A stretch of 64,000 nucleotides of DNA from Acanthaster planci (taxonomy: Eukaryota; Echinodermata; Asteroidea; Valvatida; Acanthasteridae), in NCBI RefSeq assembly GCF_001949145.1, contig NW_019091368.1, forward strand, positions 3,569,296 through 3,633,295, in the 5' to 3' direction. Position 1 is the first letter of the stretch. Every line of letters begins with the position of its first letter. The position numbers were made by a program, and so were the translations under genes. The notes beneath the pieces were generated by a model, which saw nothing but the letters and a program-made list of their open reading frames with translations, ran no database searches and was not told the origin of the DNA. This document shows positions 21,730 to 37,100 of this stretch, one piece after another.

Positions 21730-24700
21730 ACATAAGCAAATAAATAAATAAAAAGTACAATAAAATTCAAAGACTGGCATGGGATATCCAAAATGTTATA
21801 CATTGTTACAGAACCTTAAATTCAGTGTCATGCAGCAAAATTTGGCAAAATAACAAGAACGGGCATGTTGAAAGTTCAGCACAAGAGTGAACCACTTTAA
21901 CCTCAACTGTCGGTAATACACTTACTGGATGCTATATCACAGTTTCATTCCACAATGCCTAGCAACCTAGACATTCTTATTCAACCAAGTTTGTTTTTGT
22001 TTTTTTTTTAAATTTCAGAAATTCACTGAAGGTGAATTAAGAAGCAGTACCCAAAATTATTTGAAATTGTCCATTTTTAAAGTTCGGTCTCTAAACTATG
22101 GAAAAAGTCTATTTAGATGAGTTAAACTACATGGTTATGTTAGTGTTGGTACTCGTAATTAATATTGAAACTGTTGATGAACTTCTGACTAATCGATTCA
22201 TGGAATGTCTACATATACTGGGTAACTTTACAACCATAAACTACAAGATTACAATTTAAAAAGAAAATCTAAAAACAGCACTTTTTGCACCATCAATTGC
22301 ACAATTATTAAACTACTTAAATCATCACAGAGGCAATGATAAAATAATGGTTGTTTATTCCTTTGGAGAGGCTGAAGGTTTGGCAGCGCCTAACACTTCT
22401 TTGGATCGTGTAAAATTCTTTAAAATCATCATATTCCTTCGCACCGCTAACACAGTGGAGATAATTTCAGAAATGAAGTTACATGCCCAGATGTTGACTG
22501 ATTTCCTATGACATAAAACCAACAGGGGCAATCTGTGGTTACTTTTCAATGCAACTGGTATCACACTGCACTGCATGTGTGTACCACTCCCATTAGGAAC
22601 AGACCAGTCAACAATATGAATCCATAAAGACCATTAACGTTGTTCACATTCTCAAGTCACTTTTGCGGTATGTCTACATACATGTACATGCATATCTCTA
22701 CTTAAGTAACTTTTGGTCCTTATACCTACGCTTTTAAAACTACTCACTGATTATTTTATGAAGCAACCCAAAATGACTCCAAGAGTTTCACAACAGTATT
22801 TCTGAACTTTCTTCTTTACATTACAATTAAACTTTCCCAGCAGCCCAAACCATTTGGGCTCCAACAAAGTCCAGATTCTTTTGCAAGAAATTTCTCACTT
22901 TTGTAAGTACGTGCTCCATGCATGCTCACAGTTTTGATCTCGCACGACCAAAGAACCACCAGAAAATGTTGACTGCATTTGAACTGCATTCCGACATGTT
23001 TGCGCTGCATGGCTTGGCAATGATTCAAAATGGATTCTGAAAACTGCCTCCATAACAACATAAAAAACCCAGAAAACAAAACAAAAAACTTATCTGGCCT
23101 GGATCTCGATCAACCAGAGAATATAAACCAGCGTCACATTTTTCAAATTTTTGGAGGACGTTAATGAATAATCAACCTGATAAAACACATTTTTTGGTTA
23201 ATGTTGCTCTTCCCCCAAAGACTGCCCCCTGTGTCTCACAAACGATCAAAAAGCTATTTGAAAGATCATCAAATATGTTAATTACTAAGTTCTAAGGTTA
23301 ATACCAGTTTTTAATTTCAATACCCGCCACCTATTACATGGTCCAATAGATTTGAAACATATTGCCATCACTTTTTGTTCACATGGGCACTTTCTAATGG
23401 GAGCTTGATGGATCGCATCCTATCTCACTGAAAGGAAAGTACACATGTAAACAAAGCATGACATTATGACGTTATTAAGTCTAATTCCAATCTTCCTCAG
23501 TCTCCAGATTACTTCCCCTCCTTTTTTCTCCTTAACTTTCATTAATTTTAACAGCAGGAACCATTTTTAAAAGCTCTTGTCACTTCAACACAGCGGTTTC
23601 AGAGAAACTCCCGTTCGGCTACACCAACCTACTCATTTACTTTGAAACGACAATGCCAAATTTAGGTCATGATGCCAGTGTTCCCGAGTATGCACAAGTT
23701 GTGCGCCTGGAGTTGTGTACATGCACATGCATTCCTCCAAACCCAAGACACTCAGCCCTACTGCAACATTTACATGCTTATTAGTTCCAAGATCCTTTAT
23801 CCCTCTTCACCCCTTGGTGCTGACTCCCAGCATTCTGCTTTCATCGCTTATCATATTTGCAAAGGAAGAATCACTCCCCCTTCCTCATACTTAGCTACCC
23901 TGTGCAACTACTAGACTACACCACGGTTTTTAAAAATCATCATCTACTCGGATCACTATCTTAAAACTTCCGTCCGGACAAATTTCAGTTCAAAATTGGC
24001 AAAACCTCTCGTCTAAAAACTGTCTAAAATACGCATGTGTACAGCTACAGGGCCTGACGCCATGAAGCTTAACGAGAAGCTACTGCTTGTAAAATTTGTT
24101 TGGATGAGCAAAAACTCAGCCAATAACGTAATGCGAGTCCCAAGGGGTGACATTTTGGCTAGAAATGTGTTTTAACTCTCAGGAAACCATATCTGGGATG
24201 AGCATATTTACATCAAAGCTTCGAGATGTTGGCCCTTATCTGGGACCTTTCCCCAAACCTCGACTTTGGCTCTGTTTTCAGAGGTTTCTCTTGCAGAGGT
24301 GTTCCCCCCTTCAACTGTTCGTTTCCGGGTAACTCAAACCCCCCCCATCCATTTCTGCCACAAATTCATGCCACTGTGGACAAGTTACCACAGACAACAC
24401 TGAGGGTTAGAAATATCACAGGGTACTGAACTTCGATTCCATTTCACAAGCGCCCCGACTCTTGGTAATGACCCAAGTAAGGGATAGATACCAGCAGCAG
24501 ATAACCTAGTATCCCAGTTACTCTGCAATTACCCAACTTGTAGAAAGAAAACAGGTGAAAAAATAATACAGCATTACTCCAAGATTTCCTATTCAAGATC
24601 TGTCTGAAGAAAAGCGGGCACTAATTTCAGCTGAGTAAATTCTAGTCTGAGTCATGTCATTGCCTTCTGTATTCCTTTTGCAACTTCTAAAAAAACTGAT

Positions 24701-27700
24701 TCATGCAACTGGAAGTTTAATGTGAAATCTGTGATGAAAAAAGGGTTTAAGTCAGCATGACACCAATCGCTCTTTCTGCAGGACACTGTTCTGGTATCAA
24801 ACATGGAGTGATGAATGGAATGAATTTGAGATCGCCACATTCCTCATGCATGGGGGGGATTTGGTGTTTAACAATTTGCAGTGGACAGGTCTTGAATTTC
24901 GATTAAAATTCAATTTCTATTAAAATTCAATTAAATAACTTTACTGTACCCCATGTTCTTATTTCCTTATAATATAAAATAGCAAAGAGCTTGTTGATAA
25001 GTGTAAATGCTTGCCTACCCTATATTACATAGCCGATATCGCAGATATAAAACATCACTAAAATTTTAACAAAGAAGACTCCAATAATCCAAAATACATT
25101 AACATAGAGAATGGAAGAAGCAATAAGGAAAAAAAACACAAGTCATAAAGACACACAAACCTCAATCCCAAGCCTTGAAAACAAGCATCAATTTGACTCT
25201 CACAATTGATCTGACTGCCATGAAAATTATACCCAAGATACAATGTTTAAAATATAAGGGTAAAACAAAAAGAACAGAGCAAATGCAAAGTAAACGAAGA
25301 AAACAAACACACACACACACAAACAAAAAATCAGGACAAACACAATTGACTGTGTCTTAGGCATCAGGATACCTCTACATTGTACACCCCCCCTTTTTTT
25401 GAAGGTCCCAATTCTGTCATCAATGATATCATGCCCCAGAAAAATCCAACTTTCACAAGATATCAAACACATTTCCCTCTGCTATCACACAGGTTTCTAT
25501 GGGGTCAATTTACTACGGCTATCAAATACTTCTCTAACAAATCGACCAGATAACATAGTTTTGGGCGCTACAGTCATGGGAACTGGAACAGCCACTTGCT
25601 AAATTTTTGCGAGTCTCCAATAACACCTCAAACAGTCAACAATCAAAACGTTTGCAAACAATTTTTCTCCCAAGCTTCACCTTGGAGGTATTTTTGCCGA
25701 TCTAAATTGACCACTGAATACATATCACATTTCACACTGAGAAACTTCGCCTTTTTAAATGAAAAAGGACCTCAGAATGAAAGAGACAAAGAGAGAACAA
25801 AGGAACACCCCCCCCCCGACAAAAACGGCAAACTTAACATGCATATTAAGCAGAATTTCAAAATTCACAAAAAACCTTAATGGTGAATCAAACAACAAAC
25901 TTCGATTAACTTCCCAAAATCAATTTGAGGGCATTCCTTACGATAAAAGAAGTAAATATAACAAATACAAATAAACATAAATAAAATAAAAAAGGAACTT
26001 CACAATTTAAAGTTGGCAGGAAACACGACTGTTCTTGTACCAATTCTCTCTGGCTGACAAATGTCATGTGACATCAGCCCAGAAGTCATTTTCATCAGCA
26101 AAGAAAGAACCATTAACAGTGAAAGCGGACCAATTCTGACTTTCTCCAAGCAAATTAGTGATTTTTATCCCCTTTCATTACTTTTGATTTCTTTCGCTCT
26201 GTTTCCTTTTTCCTTTTTGGGGGGGAGGAGGGGAGGGAGGACAAACACTCTCTTCCCCGCCCACCCACTGCCATGCCCATGTCCTGCAGCGGCACATTAG
26301 AGTCATACTGAGGTTGGAATCTCTACATGTCAAATCGGGGACCTCTGGTCAAGTGAAACCAAAGGAGACGGGGTTGAGTTTTCAGAATTGGCCCTACCCT
26401 TCACCAGCTCTGAGTGTTTTCCTGCCAACTACTGACCAACAAAAACTCTGCGTCGACTCCAACTCGGCAGCGGCATCCAAGATGGCTTTGGGGGTAGAAA
26501 CTCTGTCCAAGCATGGACAGCTTTGGGCTCAGTGTCACTGTACATCAGAACTGCAATGTCTGAAGTCCTGAGTCGGCTCACAGAACCAGCTTTTGTTGAG
26601 AAATCTATCAGCAGCTAGCATATTCAACTGCCAGAAGCTCGTAACCGGAATTATGTGCATTTATTTCCCTTTTTTTTGTTCCCAGTGCCTGATACTTAAA
26701 GCCATCTTGGTCTGCCCCTGAGAAAGGTAAAAATCACTTTTTCCTATTGTAAATAGAAACAAGAGATTGAGTGACATTACAGCCACCTCCAAATGCACTA
26801 TTGGGCCAGCCATATCTGAGAAAACGAATTTCTTTCATCACGCACAGCCATTACCAATGCTGTAACTTTCAGTCCTTTACAGCTTTGTACTGGCCAATTT
26901 TCTCAATCTCCCCCATTTCAAAACCAGCTTCATTTGGAATCTCACACACTCACTCCTTCCGTCTATTCAAAGACACTCTGAAGCAGTTGCTATGGTGTTA
27001 TCAGCAACAACAACGGGTCACAGCCAACAGAGGGCAACAAAACTTGGGACAGAACAGGTTAAAGGCTGCAGTGGCCGTTCAACAAGCCCAAAAAGGTCGG
27101 TTTTATATGCTACTCCCACCCACTGAAACTTGGTTGATTGATTTCTCCGGCAGTTTATCACTGGATAAAAGATGACCGAGGCAATCGATCACACTTGAAT
27201 GTGGGTGGCCACCTCATTGCTAGAGCTATTTGTGGAGGGCAATGACGTCTCATAATAATTTATGAATTTTCTGAAAATGTGCCATTTGCTATCAATTACA
27301 GGCCAGCCAACACTGGTTGTACAAGTCTAATTTGCTGCTGTCCGAATGAGGTTGGCTCCACTGCTGGTTACCAACAGCCTCGTAGTACAATGAAACATGG
27401 CAGGGGAGCCAGGGCTGGCAAGTTTTCTGAAGACATTTCATCCACAACTGGACTTCTTTGTCAGCATACAGGTTGCATTTTACAGCCCAAACCAACCACT
27501 GCTCTGCCAACAGTTCTCAAACGAACTCACTCGTTACTGGCAACTTCAGCAACATTGCCCTCTGTTGACAGACCTTAACTGTAAATGAAATTTCATGAAA
27601 ATCTTTTCTGATTGGCGATTCATTCAATAAATCATTCGGGGTAGAACAAAACCTTATATTCAAACAGGGCACAGTGCTTCTCAAACTTATAATTATAAAA

Positions 27701-30700
27701 TATGTAAGCTTGGCTCACACACACACAAAAGGAATGATGGATGATGACCACATGCAATTTTAGCGCGCGACTGTTTCCGTCAACAGACAATGGCATACTT
27801 CAATCCAAAGCAGTTTCCCTTCTCATGCACCTGCAATTAACAGGCAATGAAGCAATTCACTCAGAGACACCAGCCCAGTAAAGACTTCCATGAAATTTAC
27901 AGTCATTTACCCCAAGTCCATGGGGAATATTTTGTGGCTAAACTTCCAGAAATCCTCCACGATCGAAGACTGTGCAGAATACATACTCCTTCTCTGAACA
28001 ACACTTGGAAAAAGCTCAGGGAAAAGGCCATGGTGTCATGGGACTGTCGTGCCGATTCTATCAAAATCATGCACAGCAAAATCACATCCTGGATCTAGGA
28101 GGATTTAAGGAAGTCAACAAACTTTCCCAGAAATATCTCACACTCAAAGTTGGGAACTGCCAGATGTAAAGTTGGATTAACTCAAAAATCCTCACAAAAG
28201 TGGGAAATTTTCACCGGTAGGTCATTGCTTTTTTGTCCATTTCTTTTGACAAGTAGTTTTGTACTGGTAGGTCTACCAACTTCCGAGTGGGAAATCTTGT
28301 GTAATTGGGAAAAGTTCTTGAAAAAAAAAAGATACCCATAGTGACAAACTGGCAATTATTTGTGTCTTGGGTTTTCTCTTATCTGGTGGACACAGTTCAG
28401 TTCTGGCCCACTTTGCACACATATCTGCCATTTTGTTACCATAGTAACATGCTCATCAATAAATATCTTCTAATGTCACCAAGCAAGCAAAACATTACCG
28501 GTAACGAAAATATTGACAATTGTTATGTAAATTGTCATGAAACTGATGTCAAAAGCCAAGATTTGTAAAAACAAAGCATGCAACATGAAGTTGTATTTAA
28601 TGGAGTTAATATAAAATGGACTGGTGCCATCTCTAATAAGGAATGAAACCAAACTTGGCACTCTGTAAAATTACTGGTTCTTTCTCTGCCTTTCCTGTGA
28701 ACTAGTTTCCCGATATTCCAGATTTGCTTGCTTAATGACATACATATACTTCTATATGTACAGAGTACTGCCACAGGAAGCCATACTGGAGTACTGGCCT
28801 GCCCTCCATCATGGCATCCAGTGAAAGCCTCTCTATAGCAGCAGTACCACTGTTAGTGCTAGGGCCGGACGGCTGTTCACAATCCTTCTAGTGTCAGATC
28901 ATTTTTAACATTGTCTGGTTGCTAACAGTCACAGTGGTTATGTAATTGGTTGCCATTTTCGCGACTTACACTAAACTGGATACTTGATTCATAAACCATA
29001 ACCGTCCTCAATCTTTCACCTTCACCAAAGGATTGAGGACTGTTAGGTTTAAAAAAGACCTTCCAGTGTGTATCAATGTTAATTGCTTTATAAAACCCAG
29101 CCCCCCCACACAAAAAAAAAGAAATTTGAGAAATTAGTCCCTTGCTGGATAAAACTTGTTGGAAGTGGAGTCTGTTAATAAAAGCCAAACATTCACATTG
29201 CAATTGTTTTCTTACACAAGGCTACCCGGAAAATGGCCAAAGGGATAGCCTTGAAAACTCCACTCTCTAATTTCCCTCCTCAAAATCTACATCCCCCCCA
29301 AGAAAAATCAGTCAAAAAGCAATCATTCCTTAAGAACATAGTCTCAAAACTTAACTACAAAATAGGGCATTTGCAAAAAACCAGTCGAACTGCTTGTACC
29401 ATTTTTCATCTTTTATACATGGTACTTCACAGACACGGTATTGAGCCTCTTGATTAATTGCATGACATTTATCCCAGAAACATAGAAGAAGGAACATCAG
29501 GAATTTCATCACAAGAAACTGAGACACCCTGCCTTACCATCTTGAACTCCCCTTCCCCACGCATAACTCCCCACCCCTAAAAATCCCCCAAAATGAATTC
29601 CCCGTAAAGTATGCAACAAAAACACAACTCTATCTCACACTAACCCCCTAATTAATAAACCCTAAAATAAAGATATAAACAAATACACACTATGCTATGA
29701 GAATGTAGGGGGGAACGCCCAAATGGACAAAAAAATTAAAAAGTTTTCAGATTGTCATCTCCACCTTACAAAGATGCGTGCAACGTTTCCTTACATCCCT
29801 GTTATAAAGAGCGCCCTCAATCCTAGCTGTCACAACTACATCTTCATGCAGTTGTAAATGAAAAATTCTACAGTACCTTAAACATGTTGCATTACAGCAG
29901 ATATTCAACACAAATCTACTTTAACTTGTCTCCCACTATTTCCAGACATTAATAACAAAAGAACCAACAAAATCACAAACAGAACTTAAGCTTTGAGGGC
30001 ACATTCCTCAGTGGATTTCTACCCCTGGAAGAGCCCGAAGCATACCATTCGTGATGGTACAAACAGACAAAAACCACAAATCCAACTTTAAATTCAAGTC
30101 AAATTACTCCTAAGTACGTAAGCAACATCATATTGCCTCTTCAGTTGGGTAATAACTTTCTATAATTTAAAGTAAAAAAACATGCTTTGCGCAAACTTCA
30201 TCTCACTTACAAGGCAAATAGAATTTAAATCAAAAAATCTCCTTCGGATTCAAATTTTTACATTTTTTTGGTACACTTTTTTTCAAAGAAAAAATATCTG
30301 TGCTTTTTTTTTCACAAGATAAAAGGGACTTAAAATAGAAACAACAAATGCAGAGCCCAAATAACCGGCTCTGCCTGATTCCAGAGAACACTTAATCACA
30401 TACATGGTTAATTACTGTTTGTTTTACTGAAGACTTGGACACTACGTGTTGGTCGAGAGACAGCGCTGTTACTTTGTAAAAATATCGGAACAGCATTGCT
30501 ACTGTCTGCACAACATGTTGGACAATAATATGTATCTACTTGGTCAAATGTTGTACGTACTTTTTTTTTTTGAATGATTTTGCTTCCGAGGTGCCGAAAG
30601 AGGATGCTGTAATCAGTATGAGAAAGTGCCGGAAAATTTGAACCATTACATGTGAGTCATTTTGATTTGAAATGAATGGTGTTGGTGGCTTAAATACAGG

Positions 30701-30780
30701 TAAATCAAGTCAACAAGTAGAATATATGTGTTTTACATATTGATAGATCTATTTGGTAAAGGCAAAGAAATATGATTTTT
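21730..30780. other. Intergenic DNA downstream of DCP1, no gene recognised
   Basis: AT-rich with poly-A, poly-T and poly-C runs, a short AC repeat at 25307-25320, and scattered short ORFs without recognisable domains. Minus-strand ORFs at 22355-22576 and 22816-23079 were examined and not supported. A CCAAGATGGC sequence at 26477 resembles a YY1-type site but no gene is attached. Confidence 0.4.
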
Positions 30781-30786
30781 TTTATT
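30781..30786 (-). terminator. Candidate poly(A) signal of DCP1
   Basis: AATAAA on the minus strand, about 270 bases after the DCP1 stop at 31054. It is the first canonical hexamer downstream. Transcript data are lacking. Confidence 0.45.
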
Positions 30787-31053
30787 GTACTTTTCATTTT
30801 TTTTAATATGTACTTTAAAAGTAAATGCACAATATCTTAAAACATGGACCATTTCAGACATGGTATTCCTTTACAATTTCCAATGTCTGTATGTTGGAAT
30901 TGTAACAAAATGTTTACACCTTTACTCTGGCGAAGTTTAATATGTCCTCACGCTTTGTATGAAAAAATAGCTGACTCACGACGGCATCCGTGTAGCATGT
31001 ACATGATGTGGCAGTGATGGCTTTCTATCATGTAGTTGGCGACATCCAATGTG

Positions 31054-31134
31054 TTATGGTCTGGGGGGTCCGCCGGTTAACTCGAATGATTCCAGGTAAG
31101 CACTGTGTAAGCTGCTCAGGAAATGGCTGTCGTT
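31054..31134 (-). CDS. DCP1: DCP1 last exon
   Basis: This is 26 codons plus TAA (31056-31054), with acceptor TGTTCCATAG. NDSHFLSSLHSAYLESF continues the trimerization helix in frame and ends GGPPRP. The exon is too short for ORF finding and was identified by its match to the DCP1 C terminus and its phase. Confidence 0.88.
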   Translation of the reverse strand, partial: NDSHFLSSLHSAYLESFELTGGPPRP

Positions 31135-34100
31135 CTATGGAACATAACATAAATCAGCAATCGAAATGAGCACTTTTGCAGAGAGACAGTGCAACATTTA
31201 ACAATTTATGGATGATGTATAACTTTTATTTGTTAAGAAGGTGTATATCGAGGTTCTGCACGGTAGCCATCTCTTGTTTATTAGTGCTTTTAATGCAGAG
31301 GGATAGCACAAAACGTCTACTCATGTATTCGGTGAAAAAAAAGGATCTGACAGGAAATATGGCAGCCATGTGCAACCTCTATGGAGACAAATCCAAAGAC
31401 ATTGTCACTTGACATTCCTGACGGCCCCCGTTAATGGTGGAAAGAACTGCGTTTTTGCTGAGAACGACTGCAATGGAACATTTGCTACCTACTATATTTA
31501 CCACAATTCCTTTTTGTCATTGAAGGGGACCCATCAGACTGTCATGCGTCATAGCGACTGTCATGTGTCATAGACTGTCATAGCATAATCATAGTCACCC
31601 GGTTTGTCTACTCATATATACAGCGCCAAAGTGTGACGTCATTTTGAACCAGAAAGTGTAGTGCAAATGATTGGAGGGCTTGCCTTGTTGGTTCACGTGC
31701 TGCTTCTCACCTCTATGCCTTTTACAAATATAATGGTTCACGTAACACATTCGCTTCGCTACTCTTTACAGGCTATAGACAGCAAAACTGCTCAATGGGC
31801 GTCTCTAAGGTACTAAGGTGCGACTTGAGATTGTGGGTGTTTTCAAAATGAGAAGTGTCAATGTTACCTGCAATAAATGTACAAAAGCTTGCTTGAATTG
31901 CTCCCTATTGAGTGCCCCTGTGGTATTCACCCAGCCATCCATGTCAACCTTGTTCAACAGTGGACTGTGCCGACTGGCACTGACAGCTTGGACCCCGGAG
32001 GGCCCTTGGGAATGCTGACTGGCTGAGAGTCTGGGCCGGACCGCTACACCATCTGCAGTGGAGGGGAAAAGCGGGGAGGGATGGGCCACTTGGACTGTCT
32101 CACTGGCCGATCTCTTCCGGAAGGCCTGGGGAGTCAGCAAGGTGGGTGGATGCAGCGAGCCCGGTATCCTCTGGGGAGATGTCGGCTAAACATACAAATC
32201 ACACAAGAAGAGCAACAAAACAGATGGAACATTTTGCATGATTATTTGCTTACCAGCCAAGCGGGAGTTTTTATTATGATTCAGTGACAACCACTGACCA
32301 AAAGGCAGTCTCACATGAATTGTATCAGCGTTAAAGCATTTCTGGTATAAAGGAAACCATCGATTCCTCAAAGGTGCCCCAAGCACTGAAGTTTGTAGCG
32401 AGTGCAGAGAGGAAACAACGAGAAGCATACTCTGGGTAGAACTCCGGGAATCAAGCAGGGACTGTAAACCTAACCTGCAGGTGGAACGAGCCAGGAAACA
32501 CATCTAGGCCACAGGTGAATGGCAAAAGAAACAACCTTTACACAAACCTGACTTTAAAAGCAGTATCCTCAAAGATAGCTTTTGTACATAACATTATTGT
32601 GTGTTGCATTCCGAAGTATGTAATCAAATACTGACTGAGCTTGCGTTGGTGATTGTTTTTCCCCTCTTAATAGAGAGCCACCTCTCTCTTTTTTTAGAAC
32701 CACTAATGTTCCCGTGAGCAGAATGTGTTTACATCAAATTGATCACCTGCTACCAACCAACAGTGTCTCATACATTTTCACTGAAAAAGGGCCTCTCCAG
32801 CTTTCCGTGGAGGGCCCAATGAGGTGATTGCTACCATGACATTCTGCTGCTGAACTAGGTCGTGGAATGTTTCTGAACAAGGTTTGCCAAGACTTTCAGG
32901 AGGGGGGGGTGGTGGTTTCTGAGCAAGTCTGATTGAGGACTGCAAATTATTTCAATCCTATCTAGACCAACTTTAGACCAATGTATGCTTGTTGACGGTG
33001 GTTAAATTTGGCCGAGTCAACACTTTGGAACTGTTTTACCAAACCACTTTTAGCCCGCGTTAGAATGTAAAGAAGGAAAGCCAGAACCTAGAGGTTTTGT
33101 GATAGGGTTTGACTGGGTAGTTTGGCAAGGAATTATTTGCATCTTGATATCTGCATCCAGGCAAAGAGGACATTCTTAATTGTTGCATCTCTATTTTGAA
33201 CACAGTTTTTATCACTGGCTCAGAATGACCATTTGACAGGGTGACAGGGTGGCATGTCACACTCACCATTTATAGATATCACATCAGCAAGTAATGGATG
33301 ACATTGCATGCAAGTGCCCCCGCGGTGTACAGGATTAGCAGGGACCACTATTAAGCCACAAATGTTCAAAGCCAGAGATATGACGAAACAATTGTTGACA
33401 GCTGTGATGTGGGATGTGATGTTCTGAATACCTTCAGGGAAGCATAGTGCCCCGGACGAAGTCATATTCCAAATCACAACAGCCAACAATTGTTAACTGA
33501 ACACTGGTTTAATAACAATTGGTCCACAACTTGCCACAAGTACAGTGGCAAGTTCTTTCCAAATGACCTGTCACGAGTGACAGGGTGAACAATGACAAAG
33601 GAATGCTTTTGTCACAGTTCATTTGAATAGCCTATGACTTGGCTTGGGACTGGATGACTTGTGATAGTTTCAACTACATTGTACCAAATTGCTCGGATGC
33701 CAGACATGACTCAAAAGAGCCAAAAGAAAAACAACTTCAAAACAATCCTTTGCATATCCAAACTTACAACACCCGTAGTTACGCCATTGGTCGCTGTCTG
33801 AGTGGATGCAGGGCCCTGCGCCCGCCTCCCAGAGGCAAGCTGTTGTAACGATGGTACATGCTGATCACCAGGAAGTTTCAGTGGTCCCTCACTGCCCGCA
33901 GGCCTGATGGGTACATTTGGGCGGATGGCAGATGGCTGGATGAGATGCACGGGTGCGGTGCCCGGTGAGGTCTGCATCATGGCCCGGGCTGTGAGATTCG
34001 TCAGCAGCTTCTGGCTGATATCTGAGTCCGATTGACCTTTGACCTCCTCCTGGCTCGTCCTAAACACACCCGACGTGTGGCCGGCTGCTGGGGCAAGCCT

Positions 34101-37100
34101 GTCCCCAGGGACTAGTTCAGGCAGCTCTATGAGACCACCTTGGGACACTGGTTGGGTAATGATAGTACAGTGCTCAGTTGCATCTAGCTTCCCAGGCAGC
34201 TTGTTCTGCTGGGCTATATTAAGTTTCGCTAAGAGGTCCTGGATGGGAAACCCCTCAGCTCTCTCAGTAGAGTCAGTTGAATCCACATTGACATGCTGCT
34301 TTTCAATGCTTTCCACTGTCCTAACTTTTGAACCTTGACTCAATGCTTGATCTGTAGTCTTCCCCTCAAGGGCCTGTTTTTGGCTTTGTCTCCTCTCGAG
34401 ACTCTCGACAGTCTCTATCTGCCGGTGGCTAACAGGAGGGTCTGGTCGATGCGGGTGCCCCGTCTCGCCTCCTGGGTGAGCCAAGAGCTTCTGCAGGATG
34501 TCATTCCCCTGACTGGTGGAGGGTTGTCTGCCGGCCGCCGCATTGGCGGCCAAATATCCCAGGTCTGCCTGCATGGAAGTCGAGCGTTGGAAGCCCGGAT
34601 GGGTGGCAGGACCCTGCGACATCTGACCCACGACCTTGTTGGTCGATGGTTTCCCAGTCTGCTTGGCATTCTGTTCGGGTCCCCCATCTTCTGCTTTGAC
34701 AGGGACTGGACGAACCACAGTGGGGGACCCTGCAGTGATGTTTGGGGGACTGTTGGATTTCCAGTCTGAGTCTGCCTCCCCTTTCTGGTTCTGCACACAA
34801 CAAACAAAACACAAGCAAAAGGCAATTTCATTTCTACTTGCTACAGGAAACAAGAATCTATTTCCAGCATTGGACTTTTTCAAACTATTACTTGCTGCTC
34901 AACTCAAAAGCAACGACTAATGGGATGAAGAACGAACATGAAATCACAAACCTTATAATCCCGCTGAGCTCTGGATAGCATCTGCATGATGTCAACTTCC
35001 TCCGCAGGCTGACCAATGGAAGAAGGCCCTGCACCGCTCTCTGAGACACTACGGCTACGATGGGTCAAACCCTTGGCACGCTTCTTGGCCTTATGGACGA
35101 AACTACAGATGAGAGAAAGAACATTGGAGAAAGGAAGAGAAAAAAGTCAAATCTCACTTCCTGCTTTTTGGGGGCTTCATTTTGTTTGGTTGTAATACAA
35201 ACCACACACAACAGTTTCTGTTTTAATCAAACATGATGGAAATGTAACTTAGCCTCTATCAGATAAACTGATAACAGTGCACCTACTTTTAGGCCAAACC
35301 CCAAATTGTATGCACCAACTCAACACCATATGCATATCTTCAATTATTCCATTTACAGGGTCTCAATTCTGAACAGGACTTGAAATTATGCATTTTTGGG
35401 GGGGAAACTGGATAAAGGAGGACCACAAAGTTTTTTTTAACTGAAACAGAGGAACCAACCCCCCCTCAAAATAAGGGCTTAAGAACTACTTTCTAGGATA
35501 ACCTACTTTGGAGAGAAATTTCCCCAAACCCATTACTCCTACTACAGGAAGAGTCACGCTGGTAATTTAAGCATTTTATTCTCAAGTCAGATTTGAGTGG
35601 AGAGTAGTTGTGAGTAGTTTTATTCCTGATTTTTAGCGCAAGTACATGTACAGTTCATATCAGAGATGCTGAGGCCAACTTTCCTGAGCTGCAACCCGGC
35701 AATCTGACCAAACAGATATATCAGTTAGGGCGCCCTCTAGTGTCAGAATCTAGGCAACATGTTGCCATCCATATTGCACTGCTTCCGATGGTAGTGTGTC
35801 CCTCACCGGACTTGGGTCTCAAAACCCATCCCTTTTATTGTGAATAAACAGTAAACAGAAGGGATTGGGGTGAAATGTCTCTTGCAAACTCCTGTCAAAG
35901 ACTATGAAGAGTCTGACAATATTGAGAGCTGCTGTGAAACAGTGACATCAAATCTCCAAAAACGTGGCAAGAAAATAGTTTTGACTGAAAAGTTTTACTT
36001 GTATGTTTTTTTTAAACAACTGTTCCACAACACAGTCCAAATAAAGACAGGGAAGAAAAAAAATTAAGAGCAGCATGAAAATGCAGTGACTCATTCAATG
36101 ACCAAAAATTGGAACTGTTTTTCTCGGATCAGCAGATTTCCTTGATTGTCACTCGCTATGCATGCTGGGCTGTGCATTGGCAGATCGAGATGGGAATAGG
36201 GAGGAAGGACAGGAGGTAACAGGGGTCATGGCCTGCCAATGGAGACCACAAAATAAATACATCTGCTTTTGTAAAATGATGAGAAAAAGGTGACTTGGGG
36301 GACTGTTTCACTTCTCATCCGAAAAAAAAAAGAAGGTCGTAAAAAAACCCCCAAAATTTAGTCTAGCCCCTGGAAAGACCATAAAAGGGTCACAAAGGAA
36401 ATTTCCAGAGTTTTTGTTAAAAGCCTGTTGATGAGGGTTTTTGGTTCTTTGAATTCAGGGGCAAGGTTTCTTCCGTGCCTTGATGCCTTTTTTAAAATAC
36501 TTGAATAGTTTATGCAGTTTCCGTACTCCCCAACGCTGCACATCGCTAATGCTTGCCACAGGAGAATTCCAAGCACTGCACAAACTCTTGTGTTGTTTCA
36601 AAAGATTATTTTTTTTTGGGGGGGGGCTGACTTTGCAGCTGCGTGCCCAGAAGACATGACTTGGGTGATGCCATGCTTGTTCTGCTGCTAACTAAATTTG
36701 GTTTGTGTGTTCGGGCAAGCTGTGACTACTCTATGAAACAACGAATCATACAACCTGTGCAGGACGAACGGCAAGGGCAGATCCAGAACCGAAGTTTTGG
36801 GAGGGGGCCAAAAAAAATAGGGAGGGATGGCCCCAAATGTGAGGATTTCATAAATTTATATCAAAACTTTTTGGCCTTTCTGGGGCATGAAGCAACAGTT
36901 TTGATGCTATAAGCTTGACTGACGGAGAGGATAGTTGTAAAAAGTCTATATCTTCCCCAGAAAAACCCAACATGGGGGGAGGGAGGGTACTTAGACCCAA
37001 TCCGCCCCTCCTCCCAATGATGGACCATGTCTTTCAATTGCTGTGACTGGTTCAGAACGTAAAGCAACATCAGAGATCAACAGCCTGAATTAAGGGTGCT

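Noticed and set aside
22355-23079. Minus-strand ORFs that look partly coding
   Set aside because: More than one frame appears equally plausible in the same bases and no splice sites connect them.
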